Of a stretch of DNA of 5,462 nt, positions 5,348 to 5,462 are shown piece by piece. The position numbers and the translations under genes were made by a program. Source of the DNA: Acholeplasmataceae bacterium (GTDB taxonomy: Bacteria > Bacillota_I > Bacilli_A > Acholeplasmatales > Acholeplasmataceae); contig JAQVBA010000066.1 in NCBI GenBank assembly GCA_028690555.1, forward strand, positions 1 through 5,462. The letters run 5' to 3'. Position 1 is the stretch's first letter. Every line of letters starts with the position of its first letter. The notes under the pieces were generated by a model. The model saw nothing but the letters and a program-made list of their open reading frames with translations, made no database searches and was not told the DNA's origin.

Positions 5348-5462
5348 TTACTCTTTTGACTCTTCGGTCAATGAGTTTGGTTTATCCTTCGGGTGAAGGT
5401 ACATGCCTGTGTAGGTCAGATCAAGCGCCTTCTCGGAGTTCTTCTTCGTAATCAGACTGACG
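5348..5462 (-). CDS. C-terminal end of an unrecognised protein (5' part outside the window)
   Basis: On the minus strand an open frame enters from the window edge and ends at TAA (5348-5350), giving about 37 residues including ITKKNSEKALDLTYTGMYLH and ending LTEESKE. The codon choice is richer in G/C (AAG, GCG, CTG, ACC, GGC) than in the AT-rich island, as expected of resident chromosomal DNA, and a T8 terminator follows. The charged, Lys/Glu-rich tail has no motif I recognise. It probably marks the ordinary genome next to the island. Confidence 0.55.
   Translation of the reverse strand, partial: VSLITKKNSEKALDLTYTGMYLHPKDKPNSLTEESKE

Overview
The window looks archaeal, most likely from a methanogen of the Methanomicrobiales type. 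This is an inference. It rests on AT-rich TATA-like boxes at plausible distances from genes, strong GGAGG-type ribosome binding sites, a bare T-tract terminator after the right-hand gene, and a gene set (CD-NTase plus a TGT paralogue) that I recall as enriched in archaea. No rRNA, tRNA or housekeeping gene is present to fix the taxon.

Layout: positions 1-540 are a GC-rich, non-coding tract full of short perfect stem-loops. It includes a folded array (14-131), a hairpin followed by T7 (144-189), and a second hairpin cluster (268-395). At 408-480 lies one arm of a long inverted repeat whose other arm is at 5090-5162; the central 63 bp differ at only two positions. Between the arms lies an AT-rich 4.6-kb defence island. 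It holds, in order, a COG1106/AAA15-type ATPase (641-2020) with a palindromic operator-like site upstream, a 330-bp AT-rich gap with gene remnants and hairpins, and a tightly overlapped three-gene operon (2353-4987). Right of the island come a short spacer and the C-terminal end of an unrelated minus-strand gene (5348-5462).

The operon is the main content. It encodes a tRNA-guanine-transglycosylase-like protein (Cap10-like), a CD-NTase/SMODS nucleotidyltransferase, and a two-helix SLATT membrane protein. This matches a type IV CBASS anti-phage system. Phage infection would activate the CD-NTase to make a nucleotide second messenger, which triggers the membrane effector. The Cap10 homologue lacks visible TGT catalytic motifs, and the CD-NTase begins Met-Gly-Gly-Gly. 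Both fit the recently reported idea that type IV CD-NTases carry a 7-deazaguanine conjugated to their N-terminus and are bound by Cap10. The usual partners Cap9 (QueC-like) and Cap11 (OGG-like) are absent here, so this appears to be a reduced three-gene variant.

The two differences between the inverted-repeat arms fall on opposite sides of one internal stem and compensate each other. The repeat is therefore probably a structured (hairpin) element, and it may mark the borders of a mobile or invertible cassette.
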